Shown here in pieces: positions 5,608 to 6,035 of a stretch of 6,035 nucleotides of DNA. The position numbers and the translations under genes were made by a program. Source of the DNA: Actinomycetota bacterium. Lineage in GTDB: Bacteria > Actinomycetota > Thermoleophilia > UBA2241. Where the stretch lies: contig JAAYBE010000253.1 of assembly GCA_012719015.1 (NCBI GenBank), positions 1-6,035 on the forward strand, written 5' to 3'. The first letter of the stretch is position 1, and every line of letters begins with the position of its first letter. The notes beneath the pieces are model-generated. The model was not told where the DNA came from and did no database searches. It worked only from the letters and a program-made list of their open reading frames with translations.

Positions 5608-6035
5608 TCAGCCGTCGCTCAGTTCGTGGGCGAGGGCGTGGTACGTCTCGTGGACGCCCTCGCCGGTCTCCTCGCGCTCGACGCGGTCGAACTCCGCGGC
5701 CAGCCTGGCCTTGTCGTCGGCGCGGAGGGCGCGCTCCGCGAGCGGGAAGAGCACCTTGTTCTCCTTGGAGATGTGCGCCCGTAGCAACGCGGCGTAGCCC
5801 TCCAGACCCGCCGCGACGGCGTCCCGCGCATCGGCGTCACCGGCGCTCGCCGCGGACAGGCCGTCGGCGACGGCGCGGATGTGGGCGCGGCCCTGGTCGT
5901 GCTCGGCGAGCATCACGCTCACCGGCCCGGCCGCCATGGGCGCCTTCTCGCGCAGCAGCGGGAAGAGCACCTGCTCCTCCTTGTGGTGGTGGCAGCCGTC
6001 GGTGAACTCCCGCGTGAACCGCACCATCTTCTCGA
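5608..6035 (-). CDS. Hemerythrin HHE domain protein, 5' end beyond the window
   Basis: 141 codons are visible, read leftward to a TGA at 5608-5610. The frame stays open to the window edge. A Met codon at 6025-6027 is unlikely to be the start, because it lies in the middle of the hemerythrin fold and would drop the first helix with its metal-binding histidine. Counting from that Met, the visible iron ligands and motifs are the CHHHKEE helix (12-18) followed by VLFP-type LFP, an EHDQGR helix (H43), and HISKENKVLFPLAE (H85, E89). These correspond to helices 2-4 of the four-helix bundle with a non-haem di-iron site. Family members bind oxygen or NO, or sense or store iron, in the cytoplasm. The C-terminus adds about 40 acidic, helical residues. 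The gene converges on the ATPase gene with a 54-bp gap, so it is not part of that operon. Confidence 0.88.
   Translation of the reverse strand, partial: EKMVRFTREFTDGCHHHKEEQVLFPLLREKAPMAAGPVSVMLAEHDQGRAHIRAVADGLSAASAGDADARDAVAAGLEGYAALLRAHISKENKVLFPLAERALRADDKARLAAEFDRVEREETGEGVHETYHALAHELSDG

Noticed and set aside
5608..6027. The Met at 6025-6027 as the start of the hemerythrin gene.
   Set aside because: It lies in the helix just before the CHHHKEE ligands. The family needs an earlier helix with a His-x-x-x-His/Glu ligand, and the frame is open to the window edge, so the real start is outside.
1..6035. CRISPR arrays, tRNA or rRNA genes, insertion sequences and direct repeats.
   Set aside because: I saw no regularly spaced repeats, no cloverleaf-like sequence, no transposase motifs and no terminal inverted repeats. 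The non-coding gaps are all under 200 bp.

Overview
This window is a GC-rich bacterial chromosomal segment (estimated by eye at about 70% G+C, with G or C at nearly every third codon position). Genes are tightly packed, and four of the five end in TGA. The composition, GC-rich hairpin without a U-tract, MttB-family gene and hemerythrin gene fit a high-GC Actinomycetota-like organism, perhaps an anaerobic or microaerobic lineage. That assignment is inference; no rRNA or other taxonomic marker is present.

Layout from left to right: (1) positions 1-137 hold the last 44 codons of an MttB-superfamily (trimethylamine methyltransferase-like) gene ending in TAG. (2) A 142-bp gap holds a small hairpin, a plausible sigma-70-type promoter and a strong Shine-Dalgarno sequence. 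(3) Positions 280-1317 encode a secreted M28-family zinc aminopeptidase/peptidase with a complete set of metal ligands. (4) A perfect 20-bp-stem hairpin follows directly and probably terminates transcription. The rest of that gap contains a locally AT-richer stretch with a small inverted repeat just before the next gene. (5) Positions 1499-2779 and 2776-5553 are a translationally coupled pair with a GTGA overlap: an SbcD/Mre11-like nuclease of the YhaO type and an SbcC/Rad50-like ATPase of the YhaN type. (6) A 54-bp convergent gap with no clear terminator separates these from a minus-strand hemerythrin-domain gene (5608-6035) whose 5' end lies beyond the window.

The core of the window is the nuclease/ATPase pair. 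YhaO should form the Mre11-like catalytic dimer and YhaN the ABC-ATPase head with long coiled-coil arms. Unlike classical SbcC/Rad50, the middle of YhaN has no CxxC zinc hook and carries two adjacent hydrophobic segments. The apex of the coiled coil may therefore be anchored in the membrane, making this a membrane-tethered Mre11-Rad50-like machine. The flanking genes (methyl transfer, secreted peptidase, hemerythrin) have no evident functional link to it.
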